Assembly (NCBI GenBank): GCA_041920215.1 | Contig: JAYRSJ010000001.1 | Coordinates: 310,001 to 374,000, forward strand | Direction: 5' to 3' | From: JAYRSJ01 sp041920215 | GTDB taxonomy: Bacteria; Pseudomonadota; Gammaproteobacteria; Burkholderiales; Burkholderiaceae_C | Length of the DNA stretch: 64,000 nucleotides | In this document: piece by piece, positions 33,851-42,649 of the stretch | Numbering within the stretch: position 1 is the first letter of the stretch | Layout of the letters: every line of letters starts with the position of its first letter | The notes under the pieces: model-generated | Databases searched by the model: none | What the model was told of the DNA's origin: nothing | The model's input: only the letters and a program-made list of their open reading frames with translations | Translations under genes and position numbers: made by a program

Positions 33851-34072
33851 TCAGTTGCGCCGGCTCAGCCAGCTCAGGGGTGATTCAAGCGCCAGCCGCG
33901 CCGCGAGCGCCTGGCGTTCGGACTCCAGCAGATAGGCTTCGCCATCGCTCTGGCGGTATTCGTCCTCCAGGCTGGCCTCCATGCCGAAGGCGGTACCCAG
34001 ATCCGCCGGATCGGGCTCATGCACAGGCGCAGGGCTCTTGCGGAAGAAGCGCCAGGTCGGGGCAAATCGCAT
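33851..34072 (-). CDS. Small hypothetical protein (73 aa)
   Basis: Not recognised. The 73-residue product starts MRFAPTWRFFRKSPAPVHEP. It has an acidic middle (DPADLGTAFGMEASLEDEYR) and ends QALAARLALESPLSWLSRRN; it is probably cytoplasmic. GAGG lies 6 nt before the ATG, and codon use is as in neighbouring genes. A longer in-frame extension upstream to 34708 crosses other features and is rejected. It is convergent with the universal stress protein gene. Confidence 0.55.
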   Translation of the reverse strand: MRFAPTWRFFRKSPAPVHEPDPADLGTAFGMEASLEDEYRQSDGEAYLLESERQALAARLALESPLSWLSRRN

Positions 34073-34330
34073 GGTGAACCTCGCTGCGGCTAGGATGGGG
34101 AGGGTTAAAGTCCAGTGTGCGCCGCAATGCCCACGCCAGAATCCCCAAGATGGGTGGAAAAGCCGCAGCAGTTGGGAAAATCTCACGCATTGCTGGCTGA
34201 CACAAAGTGACACCCCCGCAAGCGCCTGACGCTGGCTCAATGTGAGCCTCTGCGGATCTCCCCCTCCGGAAGGATGGCAAAAACTAGGGCAAACCCTTAT
34301 GCTTCGCCTCCCTTGAACCCAAAGACCGTC
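34073..34330. other. Intergenic region upstream of two divergent small genes
   Basis: The 258-nt gap separates the 73-residue gene (leftward) from a 71-residue gene (rightward). It contains a TGACACAAAGTGACAC direct repeat near 34199-34214. At 34284-34303 lies the promoter motif listed separately. No further coding potential was seen. Confidence 0.5.
34284..34303 (+). promoter_or_regulatory. Promoter with CTAGGGCAAACCC motif for the 71-aa gene
   Basis: CTAGGGCAAACCC (34284-34296) is followed at once by TTATGCT, in which TATGCT is a plausible -10. The ATG at 34331 is about 20 nt past the predicted transcription start. The arrangement matches the minus-strand promoter at 30710-30692. Confidence 0.5.
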
Positions 34331-34546
34331 ATGAACCGTCATCTGCTGAATGGCCTCGCCACATCGTTTGTGGTGGGCGTTACGGGCAGCGCGCTGTGGC
34401 TGGCCCACGCCATCCAGCAGCCAGAGCGCCCCCTGGTACGCCAGATCGCTCAGCAGTCCAACTCGACCAGCCAAGCAGCCCAAACCGCCTCTGGCAATGC
34501 GCCGGCGGCACCGCAGACTTTGCTTCTGGCGCCGGAGCGCCGCTGA
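34331..34546 (+). CDS. Small hypothetical membrane-anchored protein (71 aa)
   Basis: Not recognised. The N-terminus MNRHLLNGLATSFVVGVTGS with ALWLAHAI forms one membrane segment or an uncleaved signal anchor. The remainder is a Gln/Ser/Ala-rich, low-complexity tail (QIAQQSNSTSQAAQTASGNA) ending PERR. The product is likely a small periplasm-facing membrane protein. The ATG at 34331 is preferred over an open frame from 34274. Support is moderate: a promoter-like motif lies upstream, but only a weak ribosome-binding site (AAAGACC). Confidence 0.5.
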   Translation: MNRHLLNGLATSFVVGVTGSALWLAHAIQQPERPLVRQIAQQSNSTSQAAQTASGNAPAAPQTLLLAPERR

Positions 34547-34571
34547 ACAGCGGCCAGGGTTCTTCCAGAAT

Positions 34572-35507
34572 CTAGGTGGCCGGTGCCAAGGCGCGCCGCG
34601 CGCCCGTAGCCAGGGCCTGGCCGATCTGATCCAGCAAAGCCACCCGCAGCGGTACGGCCGGCAGCTCACTGCTGAGCTTCCACTGGTGCCAGTACAGCTG
34701 CACTTCAACGCTGACCTCGGGCCGCAGCGCCAGCAGATCGCCCGCCTCGATCAGGGCCCGCACCTGCAGCTCGGGTGCCACCCCAACACCCCAGCCCATG
34801 CAGACCGCTCGCACATAGGCTTCGCTAGACGGCACATAGCGCTCACGCAGCCGCGGTGAGCGCAGGCCGAAAGCCTGGGCCACCCAGAGCGACTGCGTAT
34901 CGTCCTTGCGGTTGAAAACCAGGAAGGGCGTGCTGGCGAAGTTGCTCGCCAGCAGTCCCTGCGGCAGCTGCGCGCGTACAAAGGCCGGGCTGGCCACCGC
35001 CACATAGCGCATCTGCCCCAGCGGCTGAACCTGGCAGCCGCGCAAGGCCTTGCTGACCGTCGAGACACAACCCAGCACCTCACCCTGACGCAGCCAGTCA
35101 TGGGTGAAATCCTGGTCATCGACGATCAACTCCAGACCCCAGCCTTCGTCGAGGCCCTGTTGCACCACCCCGTCCAATGCCGGCAGCACCCAGGTGGCCA
35201 GGCTGTCGGCGTTGACCGCGATCGCGATCCGCTCGGTGGCCGCCACGCTGGCGCCCAGCTCGCGGGCTACATCGGTTCGCAGGGCCTGCAGCTGGCGGGC
35301 AAAGCGCAACAGCACCTTGCCCGGCTCGGTCAGGCGCAGTGGGCGCGAGCGCACCACCAGCAGCTGCCCCACCTGGGCCTCCAGGCTGCGCAGGCGCTGC
35401 GAAACCGCGCTCTGGGTGATGGACAGTCGTTGTGCAGCGCGCTCGAAGCTGCGCTCGTCGGCCAAGGCGGCCAGGCAGTCGAGTCCGGCGGAGTCCAGGT
35501 CTTTCAT
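34572..35507 (-). CDS. argP: ArgP-type LysR regulator (lysine/arginine exporter activator)
   Basis: A 311-residue LysR-type regulator of the ArgP/IciA family. The helix-turn-helix comprises LDCLAALADERSFERAAQRL and TQSAVSQRLRSLEAQVGQLL. The effector-domain segments RIAIAVNADSLATWVLPALD and GWGLELIVDDQDFTHDWLRQ are diagnostic of ArgP. It is divergent from a LysE/ArgO-type exporter gene, the classic argP-argO arrangement in which ArgP activates export when bound to arginine or lysine. The start MKDLDSAGLDCLAAL at 35507 is preferred over an upstream ATG at 35540. Confidence 0.9.
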   Translation of the reverse strand: MKDLDSAGLDCLAALADERSFERAAQRLSITQSAVSQRLRSLEAQVGQLLVVRSRPLRLTEPGKVLLRFARQLQALRTDVARELGASVAATERIAIAVNADSLATWVLPALDGVVQQGLDEGWGLELIVDDQDFTHDWLRQGEVLGCVSTVSKALRGCQVQPLGQMRYVAVASPAFVRAQLPQGLLASNFASTPFLVFNRKDDTQSLWVAQAFGLRSPRLRERYVPSSEAYVRAVCMGWGVGVAPELQVRALIEAGDLLALRPEVSVEVQLYWHQWKLSSELPAVPLRVALLDQIGQALATGARRALAPAT

Positions 35508-35596
35508 AAGCGTTGCTAATGTACAGCGAGAAAAATGCATGGTGCTTCATGAAAGCCGCGGCCCTGCCGACAATCCGGCACCCAAGCGCCACCGCC

Positions 35597-36238
35597 ATGA
35601 GCAGCCCCAGCCTCCACGCCCTCAGCCAGGGCTGGCTCACCGGAGCCAGCCTGATCATGGCCATAGGCGCGCAGAACGCACTGGTGCTGCGCCAGGGCTT
35701 GCTGCGCCGCCATGTGGCGCCCGTGGTCGCACTCTGCGCCCTCTCCGATGTGCTGCTGATCTGCCTGGGCGTGTTCGGCCTGGGTCAGGCCATCGCAGCG
35801 TCGCCCTGGCTGCTGAGCCTGTTCCGCTATGGCGGCGCTGCCTTTTTGCTGCTGTACGCGCTGCGAGCAGGCCAGCGCGCCTGGCAAGGCAGCGGCAGCC
35901 TTGAGGCCCAGGGCGCACCGGCCAGCCTCGGGGCCACCCTCGGCGCCACCCTGGCCATGACCTATCTGAATCCGCATGTCTATCTGGACACCGTGGTGCT
36001 GCTGGGCACGCTCAGCACCCAGCACCCGGCAGGGCTGCGCTGGGCCTTCGCGCTCGGCGCCTCGCTGGCCTCGCTGATGTGGTTCTCGCTGCTTGGCTTC
36101 GGTGCTGCCGCCGTGGCCGAGCCGCTGCGCCGGCCCTGGGTCTGGCGCGGTATTGACGCCGCCGTCGCTTTGCTGATGGCGATCCTGGGTTTACAACTGC
36201 TGTTCAGCCCCTTGCCGGGGCAGATGGAGCCACTATGA
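35597..36238 (+). CDS. LysE/ArgO-type amino acid exporter
   Basis: A 213-residue inner-membrane exporter of the LysE superfamily with about six membrane segments. The N-terminal GWLTGASLIMAIGAQNALVL, with the GAQNALVLRQGL signature, is diagnostic of basic-amino-acid exporters (LysE/ArgO). TYLNPHVYLDTVVLLG (about 117-132) contains the second conserved motif. The start MSSPSLHALSQGW at 35597 matches the family length. It is divergent from argP, which probably activates it, and overlaps the D-amino-acid dehydrogenase start by 4 nt. Confidence 0.93.
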   Translation: MSSPSLHALSQGWLTGASLIMAIGAQNALVLRQGLLRRHVAPVVALCALSDVLLICLGVFGLGQAIAASPWLLSLFRYGGAAFLLLYALRAGQRAWQGSGSLEAQGAPASLGATLGATLAMTYLNPHVYLDTVVLLGTLSTQHPAGLRWAFALGASLASLMWFSLLGFGAAAVAEPLRRPWVWRGIDAAVALLMAILGLQLLFSPLPGQMEPL

Positions 36239-37542
36239 AAATCGTCGTGATGGGCGCCGGCATTATCGGCGTTAGCACTGCCTGGTATCTGCTGCAGCAG
36301 GGCCATGAGGTGGTGGTGGTGGATCGCCAGGACGATGCGGCCATGGAAACCAGCTTCGCCAATGGTGCGCAGATCTCGGTCAGCTTCTGCGAGCCCTGGG
36401 CCAATGCCGGTGCGCCGTTCAAGGTTGCCAAGTGGCTGCTGCGCGACGATTCACCGCTGCTGTTCCGCCCGCGCCTGGAGCCGGCCCAGTGGCGCTGGGG
36501 CCTGAGCTTCCTGACCCAGTGCACCACCGCAGCCTTCGAGCGCAATGTCGAGCAGCTGGTGCAGCTGGGCCGCTACAGCCACGAGGCGCTGAAAGGCCTG
36601 GTGAAGGACACCGGCATCGAGTACGACCGCCTGGAGCGCGGCATCCTGCATTTCTTCTCCAGCCAGGCCGACTTCGACGCTGGCGCAGCCGGTGCCGAGG
36701 TGATGCGCCGCCATGGCGTGGACCGCCGGGTGCTGGGCCGCGGCGAGGTGCTGAAGATCGAGCCGGCACTGCGCAACTTCGGTGCCAACATCTTTGGCGG
36801 CACCTACACCCCCAGCGACGAGTCGGGCGATGCCTGCGTCTTCACCCAGAAGCTGGCCCGGCTGTGCGCGGCCCGCGGCGCCACCTTCCTCTACAGCCAC
36901 GACATCCTGGGCCTGGAACGCGCCGGCAGCGAGATCAGCGGCGTGCAGATCGCCTCGCGCGTCAGCGGCAAGCGCCAGCTGCTCAAGGGCGATGCCTATG
37001 TGGCCGCGATGGCCTCCTACACGCCGGCCCTGCTGAAGCCGCTGGGCGAATGCCTCAATATCTATCCGGCCAAGGGCTATTCGGCCACGCTGAGGCTCAA
37101 GAAGCCCGAGGCCGCCAGCGTCGTCAGCCTGCTGGACGACACCCGCAAGATCGCGATATCGCGTCTGGGCGACCATGTCCGCATCGCCGGCACGGCCGAG
37201 CTGGTGGGCATGGACACCAGCCTGGACAGCCCGACCTCGCGGGTGCGCTGCGATGCCCTGGTACGGCGCTATGAAGAGCTGTTCCCCGGTGTCGCCGACC
37301 TGGGCGAGCGCAACTACTGGACCGGCCTGCGCCCCAGCACCCCGACCAACATTCCCTATATCGGCCGCAGCAAGAAGGCCAGCAATCTCTGGCTGAACGC
37401 CGGCCACGGCACGCTGGGCTGGACCCATGGCGCCGGCTCGGGCCTGGCCCTGGCCGAGTTGATGGCCGGTCGCCGGCCCGAGATGGCATTCAACTTCTAC
37501 GGCGACACGCAAGGTCAGGCGCGCAAGATGGCCGTGGCGTGA
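36235..37542 (+). CDS. dadA: D-amino acid dehydrogenase small subunit
   Basis: FAD-dependent membrane-associated dehydrogenase that deaminates D-amino acids to 2-oxo acids and passes electrons to the respiratory chain. 435 residues. The N-terminal MKIVVMGAGIIGVSTAWYLL is the FAD-binding Rossmann motif. ETSFANGAQISVSFCEPWAN (about 39-58) is typical of DadA. YPAKGYSATL and the C-terminal RPSTPTNIPYIG and NAGHGTLGWTHGAGSG complete the pattern. The ATGA overlap with the LysE-type exporter suggests coupled expression of export and catabolism of amino acids. No alanine racemase gene is present in the window. Confidence 0.93.
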   Translation: MKIVVMGAGIIGVSTAWYLLQQGHEVVVVDRQDDAAMETSFANGAQISVSFCEPWANAGAPFKVAKWLLRDDSPLLFRPRLEPAQWRWGLSFLTQCTTAAFERNVEQLVQLGRYSHEALKGLVKDTGIEYDRLERGILHFFSSQADFDAGAAGAEVMRRHGVDRRVLGRGEVLKIEPALRNFGANIFGGTYTPSDESGDACVFTQKLARLCAARGATFLYSHDILGLERAGSEISGVQIASRVSGKRQLLKGDAYVAAMASYTPALLKPLGECLNIYPAKGYSATLRLKKPEAASVVSLLDDTRKIAISRLGDHVRIAGTAELVGMDTSLDSPTSRVRCDALVRRYEELFPGVADLGERNYWTGLRPSTPTNIPYIGRSKKASNLWLNAGHGTLGWTHGAGSGLALAELMAGRRPEMAFNFYGDTQGQARKMAVA

Positions 37543-37594
37543 AGCGCTGAGGGCGCCTAGAATCCGCGCCCCTTCATCGTTCCCGCCTGCTGCC

Positions 37595-38917
37595 ATGCCC
37601 TCCCGCACGAGTTTCTGCGCCATCGACTTCGGAACCTCGAACTCGGCCATCGCCGTTCCCGCGGCCGCCCCTGCGTCGGCGGCGGCCATGCAACTGGTGG
37701 AGCTGGAGCCCGGCTACCGCACCATGCCCACCGCGGTGTTCTATTACGTCGAGGGCAAGCACGACGCGGACGGTCCGCCGCGCGCCTTCGGCCGCGCCGC
37801 GGTGGCAGCCTATGTCGAAGGTCATGAAGGCCGGTTGATGCGCTCGATGAAGAGCATCCTGGGCTCCAGCCTGATCGACCAGACCACCGATGTGGGCGGG
37901 GGCCGCGGCGTGCGCTACTTCGACATCCTGGCCGGCTATCTGAAGCGCTTGCGCCGGCAGGCCGAGGCCAGCACGGGCGCACCGCTGGACCAGCTGGTGC
38001 TGGGCCGGCCGGTGTTTTTCGTCGACGGCGAACCCGCGCGCGACGCCGCCGCCCAGTCGGCACTGGAAGCCGCCGCCCATGCGGTGGGCTTCCACGAGGT
38101 GCAGTTCCAGTACGAGCCCATAGCCGCGGCCTTCGACTACGAGAGCAGCATCGCCTCCGAGCGCATCGTGCTGGTCGCCGATATCGGCGGCGGCACCTCG
38201 GACTTTTCGGTGGTACGGGTGGGGCCACAGCGCATGCAGCGCCTGGACCGGCGCGAGGACATTCTGGCCAATCACGGGGTGCACATCGCCGGCACAGACT
38301 TCGACCGCCACATCGAGCTGGCCAGCATCCTGCGCGAGCTGGGCTACCGCGCGCTGGGCCCGGAGAAAGCCGGTCAACCGCCGCGCGAAGTGCCCAGCGG
38401 CATCTACTTCGACCTCGCCACCTGGCATCTGATCAATACCTGCTACAGCCCCGGCCGGGTGGCCGAGCTGCGTGCGATGCGCAGCTTCTACGGCCAGCCC
38501 CTGCACCACGAGCGCCTGATGACGGTGATCGAGCAGCACCTGGGTCATGAGCTGGCGGCACGGGCCGAGAACGCCAAGATTGCGGTCTCGGGTGGCGGCC
38601 ATGCCGCGATCGACCTGGGCCTGGTCGAGCCCGGCCTGGCCCTGACCCTGGACCAGGCAGTGGCGGTCGATGCCCTGGATGCCGATGTCGGCCGCATCGT
38701 CGCCGCCGGTCGCGAGACCGTGGCCCAGGCCGGGCTCAGGCCCGAGCAGATCGATGCGCTCTATTTCACCGGCGGCTCCACCGGCTTGCGCCTGCTGGCC
38801 GACCGCATCGCTACCGACTATCCGGCGGCCGAGGCGGTGCGGGGTGACCGCTTCGCCTCGGTGGCCACCGGACTGGGTCTGCATGCCGCCCGGCTGTTCG
38901 CCGGCGCGACCCGCTAG
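37595..38917 (+). CDS. Hsp70 family protein, YegD-like
   Basis: A 440-residue actin/Hsp70-fold ATPase that lacks the normal substrate-binding domain, as in E. coli YegD. The phosphate-1 loop is AIDFGTSNSAIAV (about 9-21). The phosphate-2 loop is LVADIGGGTSDFSVV (about 191-205). YFTGGSTGLRLLADRIATDY forms the adenosine motif near 390. It is cytoplasmic, and its partner proteins are unknown. A TAGAAT hexamer at about 37559 could be its -10. It is convergent with a UPF0149 gene, 13 nt apart. Confidence 0.92.
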   Translation: MPSRTSFCAIDFGTSNSAIAVPAAAPASAAAMQLVELEPGYRTMPTAVFYYVEGKHDADGPPRAFGRAAVAAYVEGHEGRLMRSMKSILGSSLIDQTTDVGGGRGVRYFDILAGYLKRLRRQAEASTGAPLDQLVLGRPVFFVDGEPARDAAAQSALEAAAHAVGFHEVQFQYEPIAAAFDYESSIASERIVLVADIGGGTSDFSVVRVGPQRMQRLDRREDILANHGVHIAGTDFDRHIELASILRELGYRALGPEKAGQPPREVPSGIYFDLATWHLINTCYSPGRVAELRAMRSFYGQPLHHERLMTVIEQHLGHELAARAENAKIAVSGGGHAAIDLGLVEPGLALTLDQAVAVDALDADVGRIVAAGRETVAQAGLRPEQIDALYFTGGSTGLRLLADRIATDYPAAEAVRGDRFASVATGLGLHAARLFAGATR

Positions 38918-38930
38918 CCTTCGCGCCTGC

Positions 38931-39692
38931 TCAGTAGTTGCGCCGCGGGCCCCGCGGCGGCGGGCCGCGGCGGGCCGGTGGGCGCTGCGCAGCTTCGGGT
39001 CTGGCCTGGGGTCGGGACACATCGGCCAGCATCAGGCAGGCGCTGACCAGGCTCTCGACTGCCTCCTCCAGATCCACCGGTGGCTCCAGGCTCTCGATCT
39101 CCTCCAGCAACTCCTCGGCATCCTCCAGATCGTCCGGGTCCAGATGGCGGTAGATGGCGGCCAGCGGCTCCAGCAGGGCGGCGGCGTCCTGCCGCATCAG
39201 CTCAGGGAAGCTCTCCAGCGCCAGCGCAAAGCCGGCCACCCAGGGCAGCAGCACCTCGGAGGGCTGGGCCTCATCGCCGTCCTCATCCTCCATCTCGAAG
39301 ACCCAGGGGTCGAACCACTGGCGCTCGGCGATCGCGCGGTTGAGCTGCTGATGGCGACGCCGGGCCAGACCCATCAGCTCGCGGCTGTCAAAGCTCTCGG
39401 GCGGCTTGCGGCCCTCGCTATCCAGCAGATAAGGCCCCCACTGGAAGGCCTGTATGGCCTTGGGTTGCAGCAGCACGCCGACCAGATAGCCATCCAGCAT
39501 GCTCAGATCCAGCGGCTCCAGCGGCGCCGGTACCTGGTCCAGCAAGACCTCGAGGCGCTCCATCTCGGCCGGGCTCAGGGGCTGCAGATCGGCCTTGGGG
39601 CCGGGCGCGGCGGGCGGCGTCTTTCTTGCCGCAGGCGCCGTGGCACGGGTCGACCTGGCAGGGTTGGGGCGGGGCTTGGAACTAGGGCTCAT
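38931..39692 (-). CDS. UPF0149/YecA family protein without SEC-C motif
   Basis: A 253-residue second UPF0149 paralogue. The disordered, Lys/Arg/Pro-rich N-terminus (to about 35) precedes the UPF0149 domain: EPLDLSMLDGYLVGVLLQPK, FDPWVFEMEDEDGDEAQ, and SEVLLPWVAGFALALESFPE. A long Asp/Glu-rich helix comes next (DDLEDAEELLEEIESLEPP). The SEC-C zinc motif of the paralogue at 31731-32501 is missing; the C-terminus is instead basic and Pro/Arg-rich (RRGPPPRGPRRNY), which may bind RNA (inference). No clear ribosome-binding site is seen before the ATG. Confidence 0.88.
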   Translation of the reverse strand: MSPSSKPRPNPARSTRATAPAARKTPPAAPGPKADLQPLSPAEMERLEVLLDQVPAPLEPLDLSMLDGYLVGVLLQPKAIQAFQWGPYLLDSEGRKPPESFDSRELMGLARRRHQQLNRAIAERQWFDPWVFEMEDEDGDEAQPSEVLLPWVAGFALALESFPELMRQDAAALLEPLAAIYRHLDPDDLEDAEELLEEIESLEPPVDLEEAVESLVSACLMLADVSRPQARPEAAQRPPARRGPPPRGPRRNY

Positions 39693-39810
39693 CGCGCTAT
39701 TGTCCGCCCTGGGCTGACGCCGCGGCGGACCTTTGAGCGAACACTCTGTTGCATCGACACCCCCAATCGGTGGGATAGCCGGCCGCCGGCACCCTGCCTA
39801 CAGTCGCCCT

Positions 39811-39899
39811 CATGCATGGACGCCATGCAATCGTCCCAACGACGTCCTTGACTCAAGGACTTTCAACGCCCACCCGTTCGCGGCTGGGCGTTCTTTTTT
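39811..39899 (+). ncRNA. Candidate small RNA with serial hairpins and terminator
   Basis: A plus-strand segment with no gene ending upstream is followed by a strong intrinsic terminator. Stems, in order: TGCATGG-ACG-CCATGCA (39813-39829), CGTC-CCAAC-GACG (39832-39844), GTCCTTG-ACT-CAAGGAC (39844-39860) and the terminator (39865-39892). A TACAGT hexamer at 39799-39804 could be a -10. The upstream neighbour is transcribed leftward and the next rightward gene starts at 40998. No known RNA family was recognised. Confidence 0.4.
39865..39899 (+). terminator. Strong rho-independent terminator
   Basis: The stem AACGCCCA/TGGGCGTT (39865-39872 with 39885-39892) has a 12-nt loop and is followed by CTTTTTT. 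Oriented for plus-strand transcripts, although no plus-strand protein gene ends upstream. Confidence 0.8.
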
Positions 39900-39948
39900 G
39901 CTTCCTTCGCTTCTCTTGCTTCTCTTGGCAGGCGGCGGTGATCACGGC

Positions 39949-40896
39949 TTAGAAGCCGCCGCCCAGCGTCTGCTTCAGATGCTCGATGAACAGCCGCACC
40001 GGCCGCGGCGTGCTGGAACTCCAGGGGTGCAGCGCATAGATCGCGTCACCGAAAAAGCCCACCGGCCGCCAGTCCGGCAGCAGTTCCTTGAGCCGGCCGG
40101 CGCGCACCGCCGGCGCCGCGCTGAAATCGGGCAGCAGCGCAATGCCCAGTCCGGCCAGCGCCGCCTCGCGCAGCACCTCGCTATTGGCGGCTCGTAGCGG
40201 GCCTTGCACCGGCACTTTCAAGCGTTCAGGCCCGGCGTTGCCGCGCTGCTCGAACAGCCACACCGCCGGCCCGGGCCGCAGATAGGGCAGGCAGGCGTGG
40301 GCGGCCAGTTCGGCGGGATGCATCGGCGTGCCCTGCTTCTTCAGATAGGCGCTGCTGGCCAGCAGCAGCGCGCGCGAGTCGCACAGCTTGAGCGCCACAT
40401 GCGTGTCCGGCGGCGCGCTGGTGTGGCGGATTGCCAAGTCAAAGCCTTCCTGCGCCAGCGGCACCAGGCGGTCCGACAGATCCAGCTCGATGCGGATTTC
40501 CGGATAACGCCGCAGGAACGCGTCCAGCTGTGGCGCCACATGCTGACGTCCCAGCGCCACCGGCGCGGTGATGCGCAAGAGGCCGCGCGGCTGGCCGGCG
40601 GCATCGCGCAACTCGGCCAGGCTGCGGGTGATCTGCGCAAAGGAAGCCTCGGTGTCTTCGACCAGGCGCTGGCCGGCCTCGGTCAGGCGCACCGAGCGCG
40701 TGGTGCGCGCCACCAGCTGCGCACCCATCGCGCGCTCGAGATCGGCAATGCGCTGGCTGATCGCGGCCTTGGACAGCGACAGGCGCTGCGCCGCCTTGGT
40801 GAAGCTGCCGAGCTGGGCCACCACGGTCAGTGCATGCAGCTGGCCCCACAGCAGGTCGTTGCGAAGCTCGGGCTGGCGTTCGGTTGCGGCGCTCAT
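39949..40896 (-). CDS. LysR-family transcriptional regulator
   Basis: A 315-residue LysR regulator. The helix-turn-helix is at about 15-75 (SFTKAAQRLSLSKAAISQRI). The effector-domain features LLRITAPVALGRQHVAPQLD and FDLAIRHTSAPPDTHVAL place it in the CrgA/AaeR/DmlR branch. It is divergent from mmsA. A perfect 8-bp inverted repeat begins immediately next to its start codon, suggesting autoregulation and control of mmsA. The terminator at 39865-39899 lies downstream of its 3' end but is oriented for the opposite strand. Confidence 0.92.
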   Translation of the reverse strand: MSAATERQPELRNDLLWGQLHALTVVAQLGSFTKAAQRLSLSKAAISQRIADLERAMGAQLVARTTRSVRLTEAGQRLVEDTEASFAQITRSLAELRDAAGQPRGLLRITAPVALGRQHVAPQLDAFLRRYPEIRIELDLSDRLVPLAQEGFDLAIRHTSAPPDTHVALKLCDSRALLLASSAYLKKQGTPMHPAELAAHACLPYLRPGPAVWLFEQRGNAGPERLKVPVQGPLRAANSEVLREAALAGLGIALLPDFSAAPAVRAGRLKELLPDWRPVGFFGDAIYALHPWSSSTPRPVRLFIEHLKQTLGGGF

Positions 40897-40920
40897 GATT
40901 GTTCAAATTATCGAACAATC
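40897..40920. promoter_or_regulatory. Operator-like inverted repeat between lysR and mmsA
   Basis: The perfect inverted repeat GATTGTTC-N8-GAACAATC abuts the LysR start codon (CAT at 40894-40896) and lies 77 nt before the mmsA ATG. The AT-rich spacer AAATTATC contains a T-N11-A like arrangement. A LysR binding site is the most likely function. Confidence 0.6.
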
Positions 40921-40997
40921 AAATCGCCGAAAGCGGATTGGCAGCGCTGGGGTGCCGCCCTAGACTGGCCGCATCCCTTTCGATCCCGGAGACCGCC

Positions 40998-42524
<1,527 letters not shown>

Positions 42525-42649
42525 AAACGGAGGCCCGGGCTGGCGCGATGCGCACAGCCTGGCCGCCGCTGTTGCGTTGACGCAGAGGCATGTCCCGCGG
42601 ATAGGCTACGCTTGCGAGCTTGTCCGTCCACCTGCCGTCCCCCAGCGCC

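Noticed and set aside
34199..34214. TGACACAAAGTGACAC direct repeat as a phage or plasmid iteron
   Set aside because: There are only two short copies and no replication gene nearby. More likely part of a promoter region or chance.
33851..34708. A 285-codon minus-strand frame covering the 73-residue gene, the gap and the 71-residue gene
   Set aside because: The upstream part has irregular codon use and crosses promoter motifs. Only the last 73 codons have a start with a ribosome-binding site.
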